5,759 bases of DNA from Spirochaetaceae bacterium. GTDB taxonomy: Bacteria; Spirochaetota; Spirochaetia; Treponematales; Breznakiellaceae. The stretch is from contig JAITKD010000097.1 in NCBI GenBank assembly GCA_031278575.1, positions 1 through 5,759 on the forward strand, written 5' to 3'. Of the stretch, positions 1-5,517 are shown in pieces. A model generated the notes under the pieces. That model had not been told where the DNA came from and made no database searches. It saw only the letters and a program-made list of their open reading frames with translations. Made by a program: the position numbers and the translations under genes. The number at the start of each line of letters is the position of its first letter. Position 1 is the first letter of the stretch.

Positions 1-115
1 CTGATTTATTCAATCGAGAATAAATCGGCGCTACTTTAACGTTGTATTTGCGCAATGAAATGAGCAAATACATTAGGGAAACGCGATTAGCGTCAAGTTA
101 ATCAGCGTTTCCCTA
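1..115. repeat. Left copy of a 115-bp direct repeat with three hairpins
   Basis: This stretch recurs in the same orientation at 5518-5632 and matches at 113 of 115 positions; the differences are at base 33 (A/G) and base 51 (C/T). It contains three consecutive inverted repeats. The first pairs 3-11 with 18-26 (GATTTATTC/GAATAAATC, 6-nt loop). The second pairs 44-51 with 64-71 (GTATTTGC/GCAAATAC). The third pairs 73-84 with 105-116 (TTAGGGAAACGC/GCGTTTCCCTAA) and continues inward as 85-89 with 99-103 around a bulged A104. Identity stops at base 115, so that is the right boundary. The left boundary is unknown because the window starts here. It could be a miniature mobile element, a structured RNA or a transposon end; the sequence does not decide between these. 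Confidence 0.9.
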
Positions 116-124
116 AGCGGGGCC

Positions 125-153
125 GCATGAAATTAGGGATGCATTTTTCATGC
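125..153. repeat. Inverted repeat in the leader of the glycosyltransferase gene
   Basis: GCATGAAA at 125-132 is repeated inverted as TTTCATGC at 146-153, with a 13-nt loop. It lies between the left 115-bp repeat and the glycosyltransferase gene. Just downstream, 158-167 reads TATATAGAAT, whose last six bases resemble a sigma-70 -10 box. I see no convincing -35 partner at the right distance, so a promoter here is only a guess. The hairpin could equally be a remnant of a mobile element or part of the mRNA leader. Confidence 0.45.
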
Positions 154-224
154 ACGCTATATAGAATTACTCCCCCATTGTTGAGCCGTATTTTTTGGGA
201 TACAATACGGTAAAGGGGGATGGG

Positions 225-1646
225 GTGAAAATAGCGTTGATACATTATCACCTGCACCGGGGGGGCGTAACTTCGGTGGTGTACAATCAGGCAAAGGCCC
301 TGGTGGAAGGGGGGGATGAGGTTTTACTTATTACCGGGGATGAGCCCCCGGCGGACTGTCCCTTCCCCGGGGTATTGGTCAAGGCGCTTCAGTATGACCG
401 CGCCGCCGCGCCGGAGACCCTGGGCCGGGAGCCGGAGGAAAGGGCCCGGAACCTGGCGGAATCCCTTATCCGGGTAATGGAAGCCCATTGGGGGACTCCC
501 GCGGATATCGTCCATGTGCATAATCCCCTGATTCAAAAAAACGCCGCCCTGGTGCCGGCGTTGAATATTTTAACCAAACAGGGGCTTCGTTTTTTACTAC
601 AGAACCACGATTTAGCCGAAGATTTCCGGCCCGATGTGTATGTAGCCCATGGGGAATACCCGGAAAACTGCCATTACGCGGTGATTAACAGCCGGGATTA
701 TTCTTTTTTGCACCGGGCGGGGCTCAAACCCGAAGGGCTCCATTTATTGCCCAATGAGGTGTTTCCCCTGGATGCCGAGGCGGGGCTGGAACGGACCCGT
801 TATCTCTATCCGGTCCGGGCCATTAAGAGAAAAAACATCGGGGAAGCCTTGCTTTTGTCCCTGTTTATTCCCCAAGGTAAAACCGTCGCCATTACGCTGC
901 CCCCGAATTCTGAAAAGGATGATAGGATTTACCGGTTCTGGGTTGATCTTGCGACGGAACTCAATCTTCCGGTGGAATTTGAGATAAGCGCTGCCGATAC
1001 CTTTTCCCGTATTATCGGCAGCTCCTGTTGTGTTATAACGACCTCGGTTAAAGAGGGGTTTGGGTTTTCTTTTCTTGAACCCTGGACCGCCGGCCGGGCG
1101 GTAATAGGGCGGCGGATTTATGTCTGTAAAGACTTTGAGGAAGCCGGGGTACGGTTCGATTCCCTCTATTCGTCTATCGATATTCCCATGGTCTATATTT
1201 CCCAGACCATGCTTCGTAAAAAAATGGATCATGCCATAGCCGGGATTTATGAGTCCTTTGGTCTTGAACCACCCCCATATATTATTAAAAGGCTGAACGA
1301 TGAATTTTTTTCCCGGGAGGAACTGGATTTCGGCCGTATGGACGAAGAGTCCCAGGAATATATCATCCGTACCATGATGTCCAATGAAGCGGTGTTTCGG
1401 GATATCGCGGAGGCTAATCCTTTTCTCGCGGGGCTTGCCGCATGGCGGCCCGACGAAGCCCTTATCAGCCGGAACCGGGAGGTCATATCCAAGGCCTACG
1501 GCAGGGAAGCGGCCATTAAAAAAATACGGGATGTTTACCAGGCGGTGTATACCACCCCGGTGGTTCATAAAATTTCAAAAACCATGCTCCTGGAACTGTA
1601 CCTGGATCCCCTGCGTTTATCCCTGGTTGAGGTGGGAAATGAATGA
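225..1646 (+). CDS. GT-B fold glycosyltransferase, GT4-like
   Basis: Predicted retaining glycosyltransferase that moves a sugar from a nucleotide-sugar donor to an unknown acceptor, probably in the cytoplasm since no signal peptide or membrane segment is visible. The 473-residue protein has an N-terminal Rossmann half opening with KIALIHYHLHRGGVTSVV, a short VHVHNP motif near residue 97, and a C-terminal half with a YPVRAIKRKNIGEA stretch near 195-207, as in the donor-phosphate loop of GT4 enzymes. The family E-x7-E motif is present as EGFGFSFLE at 277-285. I chose GTG at 225 because AAAGGGGG at 212-219 is a well-placed ribosome binding site; the frame extends to a TTG at 195 that lacks one. 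About 150 residues follow the E-x7-E region, longer than a minimal GT4 enzyme, and their role is unclear. The stop overlaps the next gene by 8 nt. Substrate not predictable. Confidence 0.85.
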   Translation: MKIALIHYHLHRGGVTSVVYNQAKALVEGGDEVLLITGDEPPADCPFPGVLVKALQYDRAAAPETLGREPEERARNLAESLIRVMEAHWGTPADIVHVHNPLIQKNAALVPALNILTKQGLRFLLQNHDLAEDFRPDVYVAHGEYPENCHYAVINSRDYSFLHRAGLKPEGLHLLPNEVFPLDAEAGLERTRYLYPVRAIKRKNIGEALLLSLFIPQGKTVAITLPPNSEKDDRIYRFWVDLATELNLPVEFEISAADTFSRIIGSSCCVITTSVKEGFGFSFLEPWTAGRAVIGRRIYVCKDFEEAGVRFDSLYSSIDIPMVYISQTMLRKKMDHAIAGIYESFGLEPPPYIIKRLNDEFFSREELDFGRMDEESQEYIIRTMMSNEAVFRDIAEANPFLAGLAAWRPDEALISRNREVISKAYGREAAIKKIRDVYQAVYTTPVVHKISKTMLLELYLDPLRLSLVEVGNE

Positions 1647-2541
1647 GGCCCGGAGGAAGGATTTTATCGACCTTATCCGGAACGCTTCTCCCCCCTTGTT
1701 TTCATCCGGGGCCCCGGAACTTAAGGCGGACTTAGCGGCCCTGGTATATCCCGGCGTCAAAAGCCCCCTCCGGGGGATCCGGGCGGTCCTTTTCGATATT
1801 TATGGGACCCTTTTTACCTCCGCCGCCGGGGATATAGGCGTTGATGGGGGGTATAGGCGGGAGGCCCTTGACGCCCTTGCCCGGGAGTATGTTCCGGGAT
1901 GCGGCGGTGAAGCGCTTACGGCATATTTCCGTGAGGAAGTTCTTCAAACCCATGCCCGGCTTTACCCCCGGACCCCCTACCCGGAGGTCAGGGTTGAAGC
2001 AATTTGGGCATCCCTGTTTAAAGGGCCGTTATCCCGGTATGCGGCGGCCGGCATGGATACGGAAGAATTTGCCCTCCGGTATGAATTGGCGGTAAATCCG
2101 GTTTTTCCCAAACCCGGTATCCGAGCGCTTTTTGAAAAACTCAAAGAACTCCGAATGATTTTGGGGATCATCTCCAACGCCCAGTTTTTTACCCCCCTTT
2201 TGTTTGAGGTTTTTTTTGAAAAATCCCCGGAAGCCTTGGGGCTTGACCCCCGGCTCCTCATCTATTCCTTTGAAGCCGGGGAAGCGAAACCTTCACCGGT
2301 TCTTTTTAAAACGGCGGCGGACCGCCTGAGATCCCGGGGAATCTCCCCGGATACCGTCCTTTTTGTGGGGAACGATATGCTGAAGGATATCTACGGCGCC
2401 GCTTCCGGGGGGTTTAAGACCGCCCTTTTTGCCGGGGACGGCCGATCCCTGCGGCTCCGGGAGGGGGATCCCTTGACGGAAAAACTCCTTCCCGATGGGA
2501 TAATTCGTTGTTTGTCCGATATTCCCGCCATGATAGGTTAA
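1639..2541 (+). CDS. HAD-superfamily hydrolase with a DxYGT motif I
   Basis: A 300-residue haloacid-dehalogenase-superfamily protein. Motif I is FDIYGTLF with nucleophile Asp53. Motif II is IISN with Ser179. The motif III lysine is Lys217 in GEAKPSP, and motif IV is VGNDMLKD with Asp246 and Asp250. Residues 60-160 form the helical cap expected of subfamily I. The second motif I aspartate, the general acid/base in HAD phosphatases, is Tyr55 here. That substitution is typical of L-2-haloacid dehalogenases and occurs in other uncharacterised HAD proteins, so a simple phosphatase role should not be assumed. The ATG at 1639 lies inside the end of the glycosyltransferase gene, after GAGGTGGG, which indicates translational coupling. 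The frame stays open upstream to 1384, but that part only shadows the glycosyltransferase. A partner step to the glycosyltransferase is likely by context; the substrate is unknown. Confidence 0.85.
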   Translation: MNEARRKDFIDLIRNASPPLFSSGAPELKADLAALVYPGVKSPLRGIRAVLFDIYGTLFTSAAGDIGVDGGYRREALDALAREYVPGCGGEALTAYFREEVLQTHARLYPRTPYPEVRVEAIWASLFKGPLSRYAAAGMDTEEFALRYELAVNPVFPKPGIRALFEKLKELRMILGIISNAQFFTPLLFEVFFEKSPEALGLDPRLLIYSFEAGEAKPSPVLFKTAADRLRSRGISPDTVLFVGNDMLKDIYGAASGGFKTALFAGDGRSLRLREGDPLTEKLLPDGIIRCLSDIPAMIG

Positions 2542-2549
2542 TAACCTAT
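2533..2549. promoter_or_regulatory. 17-bp palindrome across the HAD gene stop codon
   Basis: ATAGGTTA, a central A, and TAACCTAT form a perfect 8-bp dyad. It spans the TAA stop at 2539-2541 and lies about 50 bp before the start of the small membrane-protein gene. The single-base centre is too tight for an RNA hairpin using all eight pairs, and no T-tract follows, so it looks more like a protein-binding operator than a terminator. Binding is inferred from symmetry only. Confidence 0.35.
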
Positions 2550-2598
2550 TCCCAAAGGCCGATCATTAAAGAAAACGGAAAGAACGGGGATAAAAAGA

Positions 2599-2838
2599 TT
2601 GTTTGTTAAAGAAATGGGGGATCTGATTCTTCAAGTAATCACCTCGTGGCAGGTCATCGTGGTTACGGTGGTTTTCGTGATTTATTGTTTTCTGGTCAGC
2701 GCCGCCGCACGGCTGTCCCATAAGACCCGGATAAAACGACCCTCCATGTCTAAAAAAGACATCCAGGTCCTTCCCCCCGCGGATCCATCGCCCAATGAGG
2801 GCGTCGATACGATGGATGAGCTCGGACTTGAGGAGTAG
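2599..2838 (+). CDS. Small single-pass membrane protein, unknown function
   Basis: A 79-residue protein I do not recognise. Residues 15-37 form one hydrophobic membrane segment (WQVIVVTVVFVIYCFLVSAA). A basic stretch with HKTRIKR and SKKD follows, and the C-terminus is acidic with proline. By the positive-inside rule the basic tail should be cytoplasmic and the short N-terminus outside. I favour TTG at 2599, preceded by GGGGA at 2586-2590 with 8-nt spacing. The in-frame ATG at 2614 would give 74 residues, but only a weak purine stretch precedes it. The gene follows the HAD gene by 57 nt on the same strand, so it may be the last gene of that operon, although the palindrome between them could separate expression. 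It converges on the RecQ gene with only 19 nt between stops. The opposite-strand frames here lack a recognisable protein. Confidence 0.6.
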   Translation: MFVKEMGDLILQVITSWQVIVVTVVFVIYCFLVSAAARLSHKTRIKRPSMSKKDIQVLPPADPSPNEGVDTMDELGLEE

Positions 2839-2857
2839 CGCTTTGACCAACTCCTCA
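2829..2857. terminator. Possible bidirectional hairpin between convergent genes
   Basis: TGAGGAGT at 2829-2836 pairs with ACTCCTCA at 2850-2857 around a 13-nt loop. It covers the stop of the membrane-protein gene and ends directly beside the RecQ stop codon. On the plus strand a T-rich stretch (TTTGTTTTT) lies about 12 nt further on, too far for a textbook intrinsic terminator. The position between convergent genes is what a shared terminator would need, but the structure is modest. Confidence 0.35.
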
Positions 2858-4519
2858 TCAAAGGGTCAGTTTGTTTTTCCACAAAAAATTTTTTATCCTT
2901 CTGATTTTATTGTCCCGAAGGAATAGGGTGATTGCCTGTTTTGCCTCATCATCGGACCAGGATAGGGCGGTCCGGGACAAAACCCGGGCGGCTTCGGCAA
3001 AGGTGTAACGCCTTGAGTTTTTGCGGAAAAATTCCCCAAGGGCATCTTCCTCCCGGAGACTCCCCCGGGCCAGGCCTTCGCAGACATCACAACAGGCCGA
3101 TTCCGGGCTTTCACCTTCCCCCTCATAATTGAGCAGTCCGAGGAGGGCTTGCCTCCGGCAGGTTCCGGTGTTTTTGGCATAGGTGATAAGCGCCGAGAGC
3201 CGGGCCCGGTCCGCCGGGGTTTTGGCCCGTTTCAGGGCCGATTCGTCATCAGGCCCCCAGAGCAGGATCGCCCGGGAAAGCCGTCCGTCCCTGCCGGCCC
3301 GGCCCGATTCCTGGAGGTAGGCTTCCACCGAGGGGGGACAGTCCCGGTGGATCACGGTCCGTATATCCGCCTTATCCACCCCCATGCCGTAGGCGCAGGT
3401 TGAAACCAATATTCCCCGGGGGCTTTTAAAAAACCAGGTTTCGGCTTCGGTTTTTTCTTCCCGGCTTAAGCCCGCGTGGTAAAACCGGATCTCAGGGTCC
3501 CCCAATTCGTTCCGTAGATACCGGGCCAGGTTTTGCGTACCCGGCCGGGACGAGCAGAACACAATGGCGGGCCGTTCGTTTTTGAGGAGCAGGTCCCGGA
3601 CCGCCGGGTCCCGGAGCATACAGCCCCGGGCCGCGTACCGGATGTTACTCCGGTCCGGGTTGCCGATGATCCGGCGGGTTCCCCCTCCCCCAAAAATGTA
3701 GGTTCCAATTTTTTCCAGTACCGGGCCGGAAGCGGTAGCGGTAAAGGCCGTCACCAGGGGCAGGGTGTTCTCCTGAACCGCCCCCCCGGCGGCGGCTATA
3801 ATTTCCCCGATCCGCAGATAACTGGGCCTAAAGCGCTCCCCCCATTCGCTGACACAGTGGGCTTCGTCGATCACCACATGGATGATCCTAAGGGCCTTGA
3901 GTTTTTCCATTACCCGGGGGCTTAACAAAACTTCCGGGTTGGCGATGATAAACCGGCTTTTCCCGGAACCGGCCGTATCCCAAATGTCCTGCCGTTCCCC
4001 GGGGCTTTGCCCCCCCCGGAGCAGTACCGGATCAAATCCCCGTTCTTTTAAACGCCGTTCCTGGTCCGCCATCAGGGAGAGGATGGGGTAAATCACCAGG
4101 GTGGGGCCTTCCAACAGCATGGCGGGGAGTTGGAAGCAGAGGGATTTTCCCGCGCCGGTGGGGAGGATCACGATCTGTCTGCCCAGGCTCCCCCGATCAT
4201 CCGGTTCGGGACGTTCCGGGTTTTCCCCCTCCCGGGCCGCGTTTCCGGCGGGGATTGTTTCGGCCGTTCCGTATTTCTCTGTTTCCGGTGGTTCCGGCCA
4301 GCGAACCTTCATCCCCGCCGCCTCCGCCGCTTCCAGGATATTGGTGATAACCAGCCTTTGATACGGAAAAAGATAGGAAAGGCCAAAAAGCCGCCGCGCC
4401 GCGTCCCCTAAAGGGTCCCGAACCGATTCGGATTCGACCGGATCCGGAACCCAGGGGGGGAATACCCCCTCCGGGAGGGCGGGGAGCTTTATTGGTTCCG
4501 TTTTTATATGGCCATCCAT
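2858..4519 (-). CDS. recQ: RecQ-family ATP-dependent DNA helicase
   Basis: A 3'-5' superfamily 2 DNA helicase acting in recombination and replication-fork repair. The 553-residue protein shows the RecQ motifs in order: motif 0 with LFGLSYLFPYQ (44-54), Walker A PTGAGKS (120-126), DEAH (218-221), TAFTATAS (257-264), a motif V region STCAYGMGVDKADIR (373-387), and QESGRAGRDG (403-412). A zinc module follows with Cys454 and CCDVC at 476-480. The distance from motif 0 to Walker A is about 40-50 residues longer than usual, filled by a proline/glutamate/glycine-rich insert near 70-114. The expected third-from-last zinc cysteine position is Ser474, with Cys476 nearby. The end carries only a short helical or winged-helix-like part, and there is no HRDC domain. 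AAGGAGG five bases before the ATG supports the start. Family assignment is secure; orthology to housekeeping RecQ is less so. Confidence 0.93.
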   Translation of the reverse strand: MDGHIKTEPIKLPALPEGVFPPWVPDPVESESVRDPLGDAARRLFGLSYLFPYQRLVITNILEAAEAAGMKVRWPEPPETEKYGTAETIPAGNAAREGENPERPEPDDRGSLGRQIVILPTGAGKSLCFQLPAMLLEGPTLVIYPILSLMADQERRLKERGFDPVLLRGGQSPGERQDIWDTAGSGKSRFIIANPEVLLSPRVMEKLKALRIIHVVIDEAHCVSEWGERFRPSYLRIGEIIAAAGGAVQENTLPLVTAFTATASGPVLEKIGTYIFGGGGTRRIIGNPDRSNIRYAARGCMLRDPAVRDLLLKNERPAIVFCSSRPGTQNLARYLRNELGDPEIRFYHAGLSREEKTEAETWFFKSPRGILVSTCAYGMGVDKADIRTVIHRDCPPSVEAYLQESGRAGRDGRLSRAILLWGPDDESALKRAKTPADRARLSALITYAKNTGTCRRQALLGLLNYEGEGESPESACCDVCEGLARGSLREEDALGEFFRKNSRRYTFAEAARVLSRTALSWSDDEAKQAITLFLRDNKIRRIKNFLWKNKLTL

Positions 4520-4532
4520 AGGCGCCTCCTTG

Positions 4533-4570
4533 AGGGAACCGCTGAAAACTGAATTTTTCAGCAGTCCCCT
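4533..4570 (-). promoter_or_regulatory. Leader hairpin just upstream of the RecQ ribosome binding site
   Basis: GCTGAAAA at 4541-4548 pairs perfectly with TTTTCAGC at 4555-4562. An outer AGGG/CCCT stem at 4533-4536 and 4567-4570 extends it after an internal loop. In the recQ transcript this hairpin would end a few bases before the AAGGAGG site. It could influence translation or mRNA stability. No ligand-binding core is visible, so I do not call a riboswitch. Confidence 0.45.
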
Positions 4571-4601
4571 TAATATATGGTACGGAACTGCGGTTTGCTT
4601 T
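4571..4601 (-). promoter_or_regulatory. Candidate recQ promoter, bipartite motif copy 1
   Basis: Read on the minus strand this is AAAGCAAACCGC, nine unconserved bases, then CCATATATTA. The same motif with the same spacing occurs before the RAYT-like gene at 5435-5466. TATATT is a plausible -10 box, and an A/T tract just upstream (4602-4620) resembles an UP element. No TTGACA-like -35 sits at 17 bp; that position reads AGCAAA in recQ. Promoter function is inferred from position and from the repeated motif. Confidence 0.5.
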
Positions 4602-4625
4602 AGTTTTTTAAAAAAAATTTACCGG

Positions 4626-4648
4626 AACCGGGTAAAAATCAACCGGGT
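4626..4648 (-). repeat. Two 8-bp direct repeats upstream of the recQ promoter
   Basis: AACCGGGT occurs at 4626-4633 and again at 4641-4648, 15 bases start to start; on the coding strand of recQ they read ACCCGGTT. They lie just upstream of the A/T tract and the candidate promoter. Tandem sites of this kind could bind a regulator, but two short GC-rich copies may be chance. Confidence 0.3.
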
Positions 4649-4730
4649 TTGAACAATGGCTTCTCATAGGCCCCCCGGTAGTTTAGCGGGATAAACGCAT
4701 AGAAATTTTTGTTCCCTTTTTTGGGGCGCA

Positions 4731-4753
4731 TTTCCGGCGCTTTGCGCCGGAAA
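4731..4753. repeat. Perfect GC hairpin, REP-like
   Basis: TTTCCGGCGC at 4731-4740 and GCGCCGGAAA at 4744-4753 form a perfect 10-bp stem with a TTT loop. Its CCGGCGC/GCGCCGG arms also occur in the 26-bp palindrome at 5322-5347. No T-tract follows directly on either strand, so it is not a typical intrinsic terminator. It lies downstream of the RAYT-like gene, where REP-type palindromes are common. Confidence 0.55.
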
Positions 4754-4912
4754 CCGGGCTATCCGCTCTGATAAGAAAGCCCTGCCCCTTGGGCTAAACT
4801 TGACCCACAATTCAAATTGCCTGCCTGTTTCAGGACAGACCTTTCCCCGGCGCGTTTTCGGTTTGGGGTGGACCGGGGAACTACTACGGAACTCAGGGCG
4901 GATTAGCGCCGC

Positions 4913-5431
4913 TTATCCGGGTGCGGGTGCGGGGGAAAGGGGGAATAGGAGGAAAAAAGCAGGGGGGATCGCCGTTTCCCCATACCGGGGTCTGACCCCA
5001 GGATCCGTATACCAGCGTCTGCCCCTGATGTCCAAATCCTCCCGCCCCGTTCCGACCTCCTCCTCCTCCGGCGGTTCCCCCTCCAGTATCCACGACCCGT
5101 ACCGATCCCCCCAGATATGCCCGATCCGGCCGTCCAGGCGGTTGAACCGTTGGGCAAACACCTGTTTCAGCCACTGCATGATCACCGGAAGTTCCAGTCC
5201 GTCCGCGGGCTTAATGTAAAACGTCAGCCAGTCATCGGCAAGACGCAACCCGCGAATCTCGAAGACAAACCGGAGTTCTGTCTCATGGAACACCTTGGCA
5301 AACAGCGCCAACGCCTTATTGGGTACCGGCGCCGCGGCGCCGGTACCTAAGCGGAACAACGGTTCCCGGTTGTTGACGCGGGTACGGATTTCGTACCACA
5401 CCCCTTGTTTTAATACGCGTAAGGATCTCAT
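4913..5431 (-). CDS. RAYT/Y1 transposase relative lacking the HUH histidines
   Basis: A 172-residue protein related to REP-associated tyrosine transposases (Y1 family). The start MRSLRVLKQGVWYEIR resembles Treponema RAYT-like proteins, and residues 84-111 carry the family signature IMQWLKQ...RFNR...GRIGHIWGDRY. Active members have an NHFH-type motif before this block. Here the matching place reads DDWLTFYI (67-73), with no histidine. The downstream catalytic-tyrosine region (Y-I-x-x-NP-type) is also absent: after EGEPPEEEEV the chain becomes low complexity and runs through a REP-like palindrome to its end. Strand nicking is therefore unlikely, and the protein may be a domesticated DNA-binding relative or a decaying gene. 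A 26-bp palindrome adds about nine residues (29-37, Gly/Ala/Pro-rich). The ATG lies only 3 nt after a candidate -10 region, and no ribosome binding site is visible. The true C-terminus may be earlier. Confidence 0.6.
   Translation of the reverse strand: MRSLRVLKQGVWYEIRTRVNNREPLFRLGTGAAAPVPNKALALFAKVFHETELRFVFEIRGLRLADDWLTFYIKPADGLELPVIMQWLKQVFAQRFNRLDGRIGHIWGDRYGSWILEGEPPEEEEVGTGREDLDIRGRRWYTDPGVRPRYGETAIPPAFFLLFPLSPAPAPG
4987..4999. repeat. REP-like palindrome GGGGTC-T-GACCCC
   Basis: A 13-bp dyad with 6-bp arms and a one-base centre; on the minus strand it reads GGGGTCAGACCCC, a palindrome I have seen beside RAYT-type transposase genes in other bacteria. It lies inside the 3' part of the RAYT-like reading frame and encodes residues GVRPR (145-149). 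Its place near the end of the gene suggests that the original gene may have ended before it and that the current frame reads through. Confidence 0.55.
5322..5347. repeat. Perfect 26-bp palindrome inside the RAYT-like gene
   Basis: The half-site GGTACCGGCGCCG is followed directly by its exact reverse complement. Flanking TT (5319-5320) and AA (5349-5350) extend the symmetry past one G-T mismatch. It encodes the GTGAAAPVP stretch (residues 29-37) between the conserved N-terminus and the FAKVF helix, which looks like an in-frame insertion relative to the family. The inner CCGGCGC/GCGCCGG arms match the hairpin at 4731-4753. Confidence 0.75.
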
Positions 5432-5434
5432 AAA

Positions 5435-5466
5435 TAATATATGGGATTGAAAAGCGGTTTTGCTTT
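5435..5466 (-). promoter_or_regulatory. Candidate promoter, bipartite motif copy 2
   Basis: On the minus strand this reads AAAGCAAAACCGC, nine unconserved bases, then CCATATATTA, matching the recQ upstream motif at 4571-4601 except for one extra A in the first half. If TATATT is the -10 box, transcription would begin at or next to the ATG at 5431, implying a leaderless or nearly leaderless message. Alternatively the motif is the edge of a dispersed repeat. Confidence 0.45.
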
Positions 5467-5474
5467 GGTAAAGG

Positions 5475-5498
5475 GTTCGGAAATTTCAAATTCCGAAC
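5475..5498. repeat. Inverted repeat just before the right 115-bp repeat
   Basis: GTTCGGAA at 5475-5482 and TTCCGAAC at 5491-5498 form a perfect 8-bp stem with an 8-nt loop. It ends 19 bases before the right repeat copy. The left edge of the repeat cannot be compared with the other copy, which begins at base 1, so this hairpin might be a fourth stem of a longer element. Confidence 0.5.
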
Positions 5499-5517
5499 AA
5501 ATTCCGCTAAGGAAGTA

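Larger units (their letters stand above)
4520..4912. other. Palindrome-rich intergenic stretch without a supported gene
   Basis: These 393 bases separate the RecQ start from the end of the RAYT-like gene, and I see no convincing coding region on either strand. From the RecQ side outward there is the leader hairpin (4533-4570), the promoter-like motif (4571-4601), an A/T tract (4602-4620), two ACCCGGTT direct repeats (4626-4648) and a perfect GC hairpin (4731-4753). Weaker dyads follow, such as AGCCC/GGGCT near 4778-4796 and CAATT/AATTG near 4808-4819. The part beyond about 4760 shows nothing I can name. It has the feel of decayed mobile DNA. Confidence 0.6.

Noticed and set aside
1..115. Integron attC site
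   Set aside because: The inverted repeats do not end in the RYYYAAC/GTTRRRY core sites, and there is no integrase gene in the window.
136..167. Second tnpA remnant after the left repeat copy
   Set aside because: AGGGAT...GCACGCTATATAGA loosely resembles the tnpA junction (AGGGATAGAAGCACGATATGAG), but the frame and most bases do not agree, so it is probably chance.
744..1568. Long open frame on the minus strand opposite the glycosyltransferase
   Set aside because: It is rich in Gly, Pro and Arg with no recognisable motif and mirrors a gene with clear E-x7-E and Rossmann features, so it is a shadow.
4668..4720. tRNA-like D-arm (GTTTA-loop-TAAAC) near 4681-4696
   Set aside because: No complementary anticodon stem, no GTTCGAATC-type T loop and no matching acceptor stem follow, so it is only a small dyad.
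4731..4753. Rho-independent terminator
   Set aside because: The stem is perfect but is not followed by a T-run on either strand within the expected distance.
4800..5219. Plus-strand open frame of 139 codons
   Set aside because: It overlaps the RAYT-like gene antisense, is Ser/Pro/Arg-rich and has no family motif or ribosome binding site.
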